A stretch of DNA of 64,000 bases, taken from NCBI GenBank assembly GCA_029718625.1, contig CM056377.1, forward strand, positions 100,583,743 to 100,647,742, given 5' to 3'. Below are positions 1-10,260 of the stretch, piece after piece. Both the position numbers and the translations under genes were made by a program. How positions within the stretch are numbered: position 1 is the first letter of the stretch; every line of letters starts with the position of its first letter. The notes beneath the pieces were generated by a model. That model did not search any database. It saw only the letters and a program-made list of their open reading frames with translations, and was not told where the DNA came from. This DNA is from Synaphobranchus kaupii. Its lineage: Eukaryota > Chordata > Actinopteri > Anguilliformes > Synaphobranchidae.

Positions 1-2850
1 CTTCTGAAAAAGTAGTCTTTGGAAATCCATTGAGGAGTATGAATGTATTCCGTTCATTTGACTAAAATGGTAATTTCAGTACTGCTCGTTTTATAGTTCC
101 GAAATTAAAAGAAAAAATATATTTACTTTGCTATCATGTTCAGTTGAGTCAGAGAGCATGAAATTCACTGGTATCATTTCATGTACCGGATTGAGTTCTA
201 TTTCTGACAGCCTTTGGAGACAAACATAACAGTCTGTCAGCTCCTCTGCAAATTATTCTTGGCCACTGAAGCTTAAAAAAAACGATTGGAAATGTGTCCA
301 TTTTGAAGACACAGTATGAACAGATCAGTGGCTGTCTGGGTTCCTCTCTGTGCAATTTCATTCAAAATAGCAATGAAGTGAGCAAAACACTGGCTTCCAA
401 ACGAGGACAATATTTCACTTCACTATTTCCATTTTGTCAGCCTTAGGAATTGTAATTGATGATCCCACTCTGTATGTTGCTCCCTTAAGGAAAAACAAGT
501 GGCAGTGCTGATTCCTCTTTGTTGACAGATCCCGTGAGAGGTACCAGCCATTACCACTGTCACCATTGTGCCTCACTCAAAGTGAATTCTCTTCTCTGGC
601 ACCTCAATCAGATCACAGGAGTGACACACACCCTTCATTTCTTTGTAAGGTCTGGATAGAATACTAAGGCCACCCCCACACCTGCCACAAAAGCATATCT
701 GTCTTGAAATAGTTGAACTGAAAACAGCTCACTCTCTTTCCAACATCTTGCTTGGGTGAAATCTTGCCTTTGTCACAGCCGCTGTGTGTTATATCCAAAG
801 GCCATTTTTATATAGTTCAAATGGTGGCCCAGGAAGTAGGTTTATTGAAGATTTGGATTCTTAACCAATCCAACCTGGAGAAGAAAGTAATGGATGCATG
901 ATCACTCAGAGCTCACTAACAAACTCACTGCATTTATGATGATGTTTTAGTTCTGAATTGCAATTCCACACAATCAGAAATGTTTATGCAAAAAAAAGAA
1001 GAAACTATACATTTGCATATAGAAAGAAGAAACTATCTAGTAGTGTATGCTCATATCCTCCCATGATGGTCCCTTGTGCAGAATTGGCTGGACACTGATA
1101 CTGGGACACTAGTACATGGGATTTCTGTGCAAGTCTCTGCAGATTGCAGAAATGCATCCATCACAGAACAGAAGAGGGCAGGACACAGGTTCTGGAGGTG
1201 CCAACTGTACAACTGCAGAAGAACCGCCTTGTGCCGGAGTATGTGTGAGCATCTGGGTGAGACAGAGATGCCAGGAAGTGCGAAGAACATGTGGCTGCCC
1301 TGCTGTGATGTAGATTACAAATGAACAGATAAATCAATCAAAGGAATGAGGTTCTCCACCGAGGACATTTTCAGAATGTTTAAGGAAATGCGATGTCAGG
1401 TTCTATTAATGTGAACTGGTCAGGAAATGGCTGGGGACCCAGCGCAATGAAGGTCCTGCATAATCACCTTATTATCTCACTTTTAATGGGATGTAAAATT
1501 AGTCTTATTACAGTGAAATGGCAATAATGCCCATCTGCATTCAGAGATCCTTGAAACAAGGTCAGTTATCACAGCTGCAAAGTGATTCATACTTCACGTT
1601 CAATCTGATGGAGGCCCTCCCATGTCCCCTTCCTCTGAGCTTCAGGATGGGCTAAGGCAACATGTGCTTGAATTTAAGGAGTCTAAGGGAGGGCATAGAG
1701 GAGGGCACATGATAAAGCCATCCACCTCACCTGCATGAAGTGTATGAGGATTGAGGAAAGTCAAGCAGGCCCACCTGCAGGATTTTCAACAATAAAGAAG
1801 TAGGTGACCAGGCCTTTTCTGAACAACTCAAAAGTCACTACTTACACATGGCAAAGTGTATCATTTTTACATCATTGTCTATACTTTTAGTCCACAAACG
1901 ATGACCATGACCAGCCAACTAATTTTTATCTCTATTGTTCCCTCTGCATTCTTGCGTCACTGGACAGTAGTTCCAGAACCTGTGAAGGGGTGTCATCTTG
2001 ACCAGAACAGGGTGCTTCCCTGAAGTGGCAGGCACACGTGTGTTTGGTCATTGTGCTTTTCTACGATCAATTCTCAAAATTCTCAGTCATGTTCAGTAAT
2101 GTAAGTCACCCTAGATAATGCTTCTACACTAAGTAAAAATTTGATGAACTGTAACAATTATGGGGGCACAGGGAGATGGACATTGAGTGGTAGGTATGCA
2201 TATGTGCCAGAATAGGACAAGGTACCAGCAAAAGAAAAAGGGATCATTTCAAATAAATGAATGAATGAATAAATAAATAAAATAAACACCCTCAATCATC
2301 TGTACTTGAAACGGGTAAAAGCTTTCTTCTTATCAAAGCATGTTTGGCTGCTCTGTCATAAAATCACTCTGTTTGTAGCCCCATTACCTTCTTTTGGTGT
2401 GATCATTATGATGTGATCATACGTTTTTCCTCACTGCTTTTTTTCCATGTGTAAAGCCTAAATTTAATGCCATTTACTGTACAACTGCTGCCGGACCTCA
2501 GCTTCAATCCTGCACATTAGCTTGTGCATCACATCCAGCAAGGTGACCTAGGAGCTTTCCCCCAGCAGTGTCTTAGAGTTTGTGTATAATGAATAATCAA
2601 GCTGCATCAGCATGTGGACTCTGAGACACCGGTTTAATTTCTCTCCCCAAAACAAAGATTAATTCTGTTTCAACATGGATTACCTTTACTGCAGACTTTT
2701 CTTGTCCAGAGTGTGTAAAATTATCCACCCCTATATATAATAATAATTCAGTCAAATACAAAATGCAGTCAAGCTTGTAGGCAAGCTATGTATTGTCATA
2801 ATTAACAATGTCACAGCAAAGCATGACAAGTGCCTGATAACATTTTGGGT
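1..2850. other. Gene-free stretch, nothing recognised
   Basis: I see no coding exon with splice sites and no repeat I can name here. Short reading frames around 1051-1324 exist on both strands, but they have no recognisable domain and no flanking splice signals. A small A/T-rich tract of AATG/AATA units lies at about 2255-2285. Confidence 0.5.
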
Positions 2851-2859
2851 CCCATCTTA

Positions 2860-3358
2860 TAACACAGGGGTTTGCAAAACCTGGCCCTGGAGAGCCACAG
2901 TGTCTGCTAGTTTTTTGTTGTTTATTGGCATTATGCTCGGGAATGTCCGTTGGATCTGCAGCTACAAAGTTTACCATCGCTCTGCACCGGAGTTGAAGAT
3001 GTCGGGACTGATCCAGGACTGCAGGCAATCTTCAAAGGGCCGCCAGGGAAAGAGAAGATGATGCGGGGGAGGAGTGACTGGGAAGGCTGAGCTCCGTTTC
3101 GACAGTGGACAGAGACCGCGACACTGCGTGTAGCCTGTGGAGGAAAGACGTGGAGGCGGAGTTTGTGTGTTGGACTGGTTGATGACATTGGACAGCGGGG
3201 GCTATTTTTAATCATGATGTTTGGCTGTATTATTTTATATGTTTGTTTGTGTGTTGTGGGTCTGCCCCATTGTCTATGTCTTTTTTGTTGTTGCTGGTGG
3301 CTACAACTAAAGTTCCCTATCAGGGAAATAAAAGTTATTCTATTCTATTCTATTCATA
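2860..3358 (+). repeat. Composite interspersed repeat ending in an (ATTCT)n tail, LINE-like
   Basis: The block opens with an 'aggggtttgcaaaacctggc' motif common at the ends of fish hAT-type repeats. It ends with 'gggaaataaaag' and three to four copies of ATTCT at about 3335-3357. A short 3' tandem tail after an AATAAA-like motif is typical of L2/Rex-type LINEs and their SINEs. The middle has a possible LINE-like start (frame reading LGNVRWICS) but no reverse transcriptase. The class is inferred, and a truncated or internally deleted LINE is the best guess. Confidence 0.45.
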
Positions 3359-3359
3359 A

Positions 3360-4495
3360 TTGATCAGCTAGAGCAGTTCGTAACTGGCTCAGATTAAATA
3401 TTACACATCTTCCTTTTGAAAACGAGCCACAAGACAAATTTTGAAATAGGAGATTGTATCCTCAAAGGCTATGAGCACAATTTCAAATGAACAGATTGGA
3501 TTGAGAAGAAATGGCACACATGTTTTGCATTATTAAAGAAAGGCAATTCAGTCACAAAAGTTACACATCATGAATGTGACACTAGACTACAATTTACATC
3601 TGTTTTTGTCTGTTTATGAGATGACAGTATATAAACACCTCTTCATCTATGTGAAGATTATTTTTACAAAAATTCCCTATAAAAAGCAAAGAGACAATCA
3701 GGATGAATATCCTGGATGAATTGCAATATATATTATATTGCATCATTAACAGAAGGCACAATATAAAATAAAACTATTTTAATAACATGTCAAACCGAAT
3801 GATGGCATTTGCTATAGTAGAATCACAGCGGGCAAGAAGCAACTATTTCAGACAGTTCAAAACACAAAGTACACAACAAATCTGGTGTTAAATTTTGAGA
3901 TTCTTTAAACAATTATTAAATGAAGCCAGGTAATATACATTAGAGATCAAGTGCATATATTTCCAGAAGAGATATTTTTGAAGGAGGGCTACTCAGAACT
4001 AGAAAATTTCCAATTTGTGCTGGACTATAAAATCAAAGAGCCCACAGCAAATGTAATCAAAGAGCTCAATATCTAAATCCTAGAAGCAAAAGCTCAATTG
4101 TGCAGGCATCAGCACAAAATGAATATCCAGAGCAATACCCGAAAAAGAGAAATGTAACATCATGCAAAGATAAATATATTAAAAACCATTTTAACGGCCC
4201 AAATTTTGAGTGAAAAATAGTAAGTCCTTGAGAAACAGAAAAGAACAATGTGGCTTACATTGCAACACATTCCCACATTAGACCTTTACAGGTAATCAAC
4301 AGCCCTTCCCAGTCCAAATATCTATTTATTTGTAATCGTAAATATCCAAAATAATATATGACTGCGCCATGAATTCCGTGTAAATAAAGATTCCAGAAAG
4401 GTTGCCCTGCTGTATTGTGCCCTTAATTTGAATACAACTCAGCTTCCAATTCAATCTAACAGGGATTGATTAACACTAATTATAAACAGAATAAA
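3360..4495. other. Gene-free stretch, nothing recognised
   Basis: A/T-rich sequence with no exon-like open frame bounded by splice sites and no repeat that I recognise. Confidence 0.45.
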
Positions 4496-4499
4496 ATCA

Positions 4500-4638
4500 A
4501 TGTACATTGCTTCTTCAGTGGCTGGGCGCAGGGTGAACTGCAGCCTTCAGGCGAGTATGAGAACGAGAAGGCCATCACAGAGCTGAGGCTGAAGCTGCAG
4601 ACCACAGGCAAGGATGCAGATACAGGAGAGATGTGACC
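4500..4638 (+). CDS. Candidate terminal coding exon of a coiled-coil protein (possibly cfap57)
   Basis: A GC3-rich frame runs to a TGA at 4636-4638. It has two possible acceptors: 'tgcttcttcag' just before 4519 and 'tgcagccttcag' just before 4550. The predicted residues (EYENEKAITELRLKLQ, then TTGKDADTGEM and stop) look like the end of a coiled coil. Codon use (GAG, CTG, AAG, CAG, GCC) stands out from the A/T-rich surroundings. In human the gene upstream of TMEM125 on the same strand is CFAP57, a ciliary protein with a coiled-coil C terminus, so this could be its last exon. I did not identify it by sequence. It could also be a stranded exon relic, because no preceding exon is visible in 1-4500. 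Confidence 0.35.
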
Positions 4639-4839
4639 CTGAGCTCTCTTCCCTCTCCATCCCAGCATGGCCGGGTTGGGGCGAAGGCTCAGAGAGAGAA
4701 GCTGTAAACTAAATTGCAGTCATTGGGTCTTAACCCAAGGCAGCAGGCAACAAACCCAGGTGACATAAATTGTGTTGCCCACATCAGGAATGAGACAAAA
4801 TCTGCTTTTTATCATTTAAAAAATATTGCTAGAGTACGG

Positions 4840-5458
4840 CCGTTTCTCTCTCAGGCCAACACACTGCACATTTATCTCTAGGCATAGGTCAACTCCAACA
4901 AAACTCAGCTGCAAGTGTTTTAACTAGGACCAGAAGGAGAGCCCACCTTAAGCCTGTCTTGAAGTCCCTGCACTGGCAACCTGTCAGTTTCAGACTTGAT
5001 TTTAAGATATTTTTATTGGTTTATAAATTTTTTAAAAGTTTTTCACCTGTGTACATGTCTGACATGCTTACAAAATATGTGTTCAGTAGATCTCTCTGGT
5101 GGATCTCCTGGCTGTCCCGTGGGCTCGTAAGCAGACTCACAGCAAGGCTGCCTTCAGCCATTATGGCCCTTGCCTTTGGAGCAACCTGCCAGAGGCCCTG
5201 AGGATGGCAGAGTGTGTGGACATTTGTAGGCATAACATAAAACACACCTTTTAGCTTGCCTTTTAGTTAGGTCATTTTACTTAATTATCTTATTATTTCT
5301 TCTTTTTTTTTCATTTATCTGTTTATATTTTACTGCGTTTATCTTGTTTTGTTGTGTCTATAAAACATGTTTTGTGCATTTCTTCTTGATTTTATCTTAA
5401 GCACTTTGAATATTATGCATGAATTGTGCTATATAAATAAAGTTTGATTGATTGCTAG
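4840..5458 (+). pseudogene. LINE 3' fragment (L2/Rex1-like reverse transcriptase C terminus)
   Basis: Broken frames carry the motif that follows the reverse transcriptase domain in L2/Rex1/CR1-type LINEs: an Arg-rich stretch, then LKSLHWQPVSFRLDFKI and a V-Y-K segment. Stops and frameshifts interrupt it. The 3' end is 'tataaataaagtttgattga', an AATAAA plus short TGATTGATTG tandem tail usual for these elements. It is a 5'-truncated dead copy. Confidence 0.7.
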
Positions 5459-5459
5459 T

Positions 5460-6370
5460 TAAATGGAATGGGAAGTCTTGTGAATCCTGGTGTACATGCA
5501 TATTTAACATGGCAAAACTACAACCTATTAGAGTATTCATGGTGTATCAGAGTACCACACTTTTCATTGCCTTCTTTGTTTCTCTATATATTTCACATAT
5601 TTCAGACATTAACATAGAATTAGTGTAGTCCTTTATACAAGATCTCTCAATGATCTCATTAGACTCATTACTATGGTTTTAGTTAACCAGAAAAATACAC
5701 CCAAGAAAATCAGTGATTAGAAATGGGAGTCATGTTTGAGCAGGATCTTACCTTTTTCTCCCAACTCAAACCTCCTGGATTTTCAAAACAGCATCCTTCT
5801 AAAGGTTGCGTTTTTAAAAGGATAGAGCACACTTCCAACCACTGGGCGTCACTTTTAAGCAAAGCAAACTAATTTTTTCTTGTTGTCATTGCAAATGAGT
5901 ACGTGATGAAATGCATACAGTCCTTTAGTCTGTACTGCATACAGAGTTTAATGTTTGACTGTTTAAAAAGGCATACAGCATGTCGATCTTTGGCAATAAC
6001 TTAAAATGAAAAGAATATTTGCGTCTAATTACAAAAATGTATGGTGTTACAGTTGAGGATGGTTGAAGACCCTTGCATGTATTTCCCGGAAACTGGGCTC
6101 TCTGGTAGTCACACCCACTCTGAATTAATCTAATGCACCTCAGAACACCCCTATGGAAAAAGAATATGCTGCAGTATATTGTAAATATATCAAAATTATC
6201 TTCACAATATATTTAAAATATACTGCAGTATATTACATTTCCATATGGGCATGTGGCCTTGGATTCACTGCCTTATTGTGTGACACAACTTGGACCTCCC
6301 TTATTGAAATTGAAAATACTGCAATATTATGAAAATATGCAGTCCTTTTGGAAAACATAGTAATCTATCA
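5460..6370. other. Gene-free stretch with small A/T palindromes
   Basis: No exon is seen. Around 6165-6240 the word 'tactgcagtatatt' recurs in inverted form, and related words recur near 6310-6340 and 8390-8410. This suggests decayed inverted-repeat DNA that I cannot classify. Confidence 0.4.
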
Positions 6371-6457
6371 AACGAGCTTCAAACGTCAGGTTGTTTCTCC
6401 TGACTTATTTTTCCATAGAGTTCAATAGGAAAATGAGTCAGGAGAAACAACCCTTAA

Positions 6458-7768
6458 CGGGATAGTTCAGAATTTTGGACACAATGTCTCAATTACGACT
6501 TACCCATGATGTAGTTGATTGATGGAAACCATTTTCAGATAATTCCATGCTGTCCCTTCTTTAGGACATACACACATTGCTAATGCTAGCGCAACTCGTA
6601 GGAAACTAGTAGCATCCACTACCAAACGCACTTAAACACTCCAAGGTGCACCCAAAGCAAATAAAATACGACGACAGTCTATCGGGGTTATTTTCAGTGA
6701 TTATACCATAATTTTTCAAGTCAAATTATCGTTGAATCCTTTACTTTGTGCTCACCTAAATTCTCCGTGGAAGTACGGCGTTAGTTTAGTAGCTAGGTAA
6801 CGTAAAGTAGCCTATAGCTCTGCCGGCCAAAAACAATATCGCGCGTGTGAAAGAATCAGACTCGTAGTATTGTTAGCTAACGTTCAGGTAAGATGGTATT
6901 TCGGTGTGTATTTCAAGGTTATTCAAATCATGCAAAAATAATGGGCACCACAAAGTTTTCACCGATTTCCAGTGGAAGATCAATAAAGAAAGCAGCTGTG
7001 GCTTCTTGCTGCTCGCATGGATGTAACCAATTGAGACTAAAAAAGTTTGTAGTGACCATTTCACGGAGGATGACTATGTGAAAATCAAAAAAGGACGGGC
7101 GGGACACCCTCTACTGAAGGAGACTGCTGTGCCATCACCTGTTTTTCTTCATGCACTGAAAACAACTGACGAGCAGGTAACTAATAAATGATTGCATGCG
7201 TGATCTATCTATTCAGCTAGCTAGCTAGCTAGTTGCCACAATTGGGAAGTCATGGAAGTGGTCAAACTTTTCCTGCAAATTGGTAGCTTGCTTGTATATG
7301 CTATGTTATTCTGTAGCATGTTTGTGTTTAGCTGACTTGTTGTCTACCAAATATGTAACTTTACGGCAAAACGGATTGTGTCGGCAACTGAGTACAGCAG
7401 ATAGCCTACAGGCAGATACCCTGGCTAATCTACAGCTAGCTCCGCCGCCGTACTTCCACTGAGAATTTAGGTGAGCACAAAGTAAAGGATTCAACGATAG
7501 TTTGACTTGAAAAATGATGGTATATTCACTGAAAATAACCCCGATAGACTGTCGTCGTATTTTATTTGCTTTGGGTGCACTGTGGAGTGTTTAAGTGCGT
7601 TTGGTAGTGGATGCTACTAGTTTCCTACGAGTTGCGCTAGCATTAGCAATGTGTGTATGTCCTAAAGAAGGGACAGCATGGAATTATCTGAAAATTGTTT
7701 CCATCAATCAACTACATCATGGGTAAGTCGTAATTGAGACATTATGTCCAAAATTCCGAACTATCCCT
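6458..7768 (+). mobile_element. TTAA-target DNA transposon with ~330 bp inverted ends and a THAP exon (Kolobok-like)
   Basis: The ends are inverted repeats of about 330 bp (roughly 6458-6785 and 7437-7768), starting CGGGATAGTTCAG on the left and ending CGAACTATCCCT on the right. TTAA flanks both sides (6454-6457 and 7769-7772). Related copies of the host repeat (10813-10830 and 24820-24840, reverse strand) hold the empty site AACCC-TTAA-AGTGATCC, which proves a 4-bp TTAA target duplication. The interior holds a decayed THAP-domain exon. TTAA targets plus a THAP transposase fit the Kolobok superfamily. piggyBac also uses TTAA but has no THAP domain. The element is too short to be autonomous. 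Confidence 0.85.
6893..7176 (+). pseudogene. Decayed THAP-domain first exon inside the TTAA element
   Basis: The start ATG at 6893 opens MVFRCVFQGYSNHAK, like the N terminus of a THAP zinc finger (usually C-x(2-4)-C). After one or more frameshifts the frame continues with KKVCSDHFTEDDY, the C-x2-H part, and then AVPSPVF, matching the AVPxxF box that closes THAP domains. The second expected Cys is Tyr here, and a stop (TAA) falls in the middle, so it is not functional. The frame runs into 'acgagcag|gtaact' at 7176/7177, a good splice donor, so this looks like exon 1 of a transposase. Confidence 0.7.
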
Positions 7769-8082
7769 TTAAAGTGATCCATCCATATCTACTGCATATC
7801 TGGCAGCAGAGTGATGATTTGAGGCTTGTTTGGTACCGCAGACCCTTGATGACTTACAGCCATTTAGCCAACCATGGGTTCCAAACTATTCCCCTGTAAT
7901 TTACAGCTTAATCTAGTCCCACCCCCCAATTCCCGTAGAGATCCATTCAAATGCAAAGGTTATAGTATCGCTTGTAAGAGTACCTGAAAATAAGATATCA
8001 AGAGTCTTTTGATATCATTTTATACCCAGTCATGATAGCATTACCTGTTTACCTGTGGAATGTGACCAAATATTAAAAGTTT

Positions 8083-8327
8083 AAAGGCACAGTCAACTTA
8101 GTGTATGTAAACTTCTGACCCACTGGAATTGTGATATAGTGAATTAAAAGTGAAATAATCCGTCTGTAAACAATTGATGGAAAAATTACTTGTGTCATGC
8201 ACAAAGTAGATGTCCTAACTGACTTGCCAACACTATAGTTTGCTAACATGAAATCTGTGGAGTGGTTAAAAATGAGTTTTTATGACTTCAACCTAAGTGT
8301 ATGTAAACTTCCGACTTCAACTATGTA
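8083..8327 (-). mobile_element. Tc1 terminal inverted repeat of Sleeping Beauty (IR/DR) type
   Basis: On the minus strand this is a ~240 bp IR/DR end. The outer direct repeat is 'gttgaagtcggaagtttaca' and the inner one is 'cagaagtttacatacactaa', with the usual spacer words between them (for example 'gacatctactttgtgcatga'). Two transposase-binding direct repeats per end define the IR/DR subgroup of fish Tc1 elements, to which Sleeping Beauty belongs. Only one end is seen; the transposase and the other end are missing. Its inner side joins the foldback core arm at about 8065. Confidence 0.85.
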
Positions 8328-8329
8328 TA

Positions 8330-8850
8330 TGCCCATATATTTACTGTGAATTGCAAAATATATGTTCTGATTTTGATGCAATATTCCAATGTTTTGCAGT
8401 ATATTCAATTTCCGTAAGGGCTTAATATTATGTTGTAGTGAATGCATACACAAATGAGGTAGGCCTACACGCAATATAATACAACACAGAATTATTTATC
8501 TAATCATATTCTGGTATATTTGGAGTCATGGTAGCCAGTGCGGGTAATGGTTTCTGTTGTATTGTGTAATATATTTAATTAAATAAATTAAACTGATGCT
8601 TTAACACTTCACTTTATTCCTTGTAAACTTTTTCTAGCCTTGGACGATGGACGATGTTTGTACATTTAAAAATGTGTTCAAAAAGTAAACAGAATGACAA
8701 AATAAGGAATGCAGTGTGCAGCACCAGGTTTGTTTATTTCCTCTCACTCTTACCAATTTAAACAGTAGCCTCGTGCATTTGCAGAGTAGCTTACGTGAAA
8801 ATTTAAAAATTGTGTTGTAGCTATTGACCGGAACAATAATGTGGAAACTT
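8330..8850. other. Gene-free stretch, nothing recognised
   Basis: A/T-rich DNA with no convincing exon or repeat apart from small recurrences of the 'gcagtatatt' word. Confidence 0.4.
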
Positions 8851-8852
8851 AC

Positions 8853-9023
8853 GTTGTGTGTAAACAGGATCATGAGACCGACAGCACTGCATCTCCGCGG
8901 GGGCCGGGGAAGTCCTCCGAAAGTCTTTGATTTGTGAGGGGACTCCCTGCGGGACGCGATGGAAAGGTCACAACAAATTGAGCAAATCCGCTCTCTTTCT
9001 GAACTGCGCATCTCCGCGGCCAC
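8853..9023 (-). other. Candidate first exon of a divergent minus-strand transcript
   Basis: On the minus strand an ATG at 9023 opens a frame (MAAEMRSSERERICSICC...) that stays open for 57 codons to a consensus donor GTAAGT at 8852-8847. I recognise no domain. The peptide may not be real, and a non-coding divergent RNA is equally possible. Confidence 0.25.
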
Positions 9024-9240
9024 ACCTGCAACGAGAAAACTCTTGCGCGTACACCTGCCAGCCTACATCACAATCGTTGCAGGCGAATTTTAAGTCTGTT
9101 TAAGGCCGTCATTTTCAAGTCGAATTGGACCAATGACACTTGTAACAATAATGAATGCTTTAGCCTAACCCTGGGCTCTTCATCACAGGAAATTCGCGCA
9201 CGATATTGTTATGATATCAACATGCCAAGATCATATAAGA
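8853..9240. promoter_or_regulatory. Possible bidirectional promoter region upstream of tmem125
   Basis: CpG-containing DNA at about 8880-9060 (several CGCGG and GCGC words, two CACCTG E-boxes) stands out from A/T-rich flanks. To the right, TATAAG at 9234-9239 is followed about 30 bp later by a possible start site and then a donor. To the left, on the minus strand, a GC-rich stretch runs into a perfect donor, AAC|GTAAGT, at 8853/8852. This arrangement suggests divergent transcripts. No transcript evidence is available. Confidence 0.35.
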
Positions 9241-9262
9241 GCAGCAGAAGAGTTTACAGGAG

Positions 9263-9317
9263 GACGACCTCGCGAAGGAAACACTTTGTTCGCACCTGCT
9301 GATTAGCCGTTAAAAAG
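9263..9317 (+). other. Candidate 5' non-coding exon, possibly of tmem125
   Basis: The stretch starts about 25-30 bp after TATAAG and ends at 'gttaaaaag|gtaaggc', a good splice donor. The coding exon of tmem125 starts with an acceptor at 16618/16619, so at least one upstream non-coding exon must exist. This is the best-looking promoter-plus-donor pair upstream. The link is inference. Confidence 0.35.
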
Positions 9318-9964
9318 GTAAGGCAGTTATAAGATAAACTCAAATATGTAATGTAATCTGTTCTGACTGGCAGATTATTACTAGGCTACTATTTTTTTTA
9401 TTCACATGTTGAACGCTGGCTGGTACCTATAGCAGATTGTATGTGAATTTCCCTAAAGTTGGTTGCTAACTTGGTGACGAACCGTCACTATTTTATGTTC
9501 ATTTATACTCGGCGAGACAGAGAAGTAGTGCAGAGAGAAAGTAAGCTTTGTATTTTGTAAGTATCTAGGAGATTAATCAACACTTCAACGAAAACAAAAG
9601 CATTGGCTAAAGATTGTACACCCTGTTCCACTTCAATTCCTCGAGCTGAACAACCATTCTTTGTTAAGCAAACGTTTCACGATTAACTGAACTACCAATT
9701 CAACACCAAGCGGTTATATTCACTGAATACTTTGAGGAACTAAATTAGTACTGTTAAATATTTTAAAAGACTATTTACTCTATTCCCCACTCTGAAATTG
9801 AAGAGAAGCGTATAGCAAAAAGGAGCCCAGAGTATGACTTGTAGGCTAATTATTTGGACAGAAATAATGGTGAGATCCATCAGAATGGAGGAAGTCGTGG
9901 TGGAAATTTGCTATGCCCACTCCCAAAATTAACTATAATAAAAGATATGTGTGCTGATTGTGTG

Positions 9965-10022
<58 letters not shown>

Positions 10023-10260
10023 TTTTATACTCACATTTTTTATATTTATCCTCATAAGATAGCCAGCGATTCACTTTTTTATTAATATTTCTGAAAAGAT
10101 GGCTGATCTAAAATATTTTGCTTTATGCAATGACTAAGGTTTGTTTTGTTTAATTCTGAAAGCAAGGAAACAAAATTCTTTATCACAACAGCATTGATGA
10201 CCTTTGCACTGCAGAACAGACTTGCACAGTAAACCTTATCACTTCTAACACAATCATTTA
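9318..10260. other. Non-coding stretch with a (TA)n microsatellite
   Basis: No exon is seen. A pure (TA)n run of about 54 bp spans 9967-10020. The rest is unremarkable A/T-rich DNA. Confidence 0.5.

Larger units (their letters stand above)
6376..8065. repeat. Degraded copy of the foldback core, split by a TTAA element
   Basis: The apex of the palindromic core described at 10261-11444 is at 6376-6453 and one arm is at about 7773-8065. Between them lies the TTAA-target element at 6458-7768. The arm ends in 'gtgaccaaatatt', the same inner boundary as in the other copies. It then runs into the Sleeping-Beauty-like terminal repeat at 8083-8327. Confidence 0.75.

Noticed and set aside
1051..1324. 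Overlapping ~80-codon frames on both strands
   Set aside because: No recognisable motif, no splice sites at suitable positions, and both strands equally open.
9854..10074. Tyr/Ile-rich frames on both strands
   Set aside because: They are translations of the (TA)n tract.
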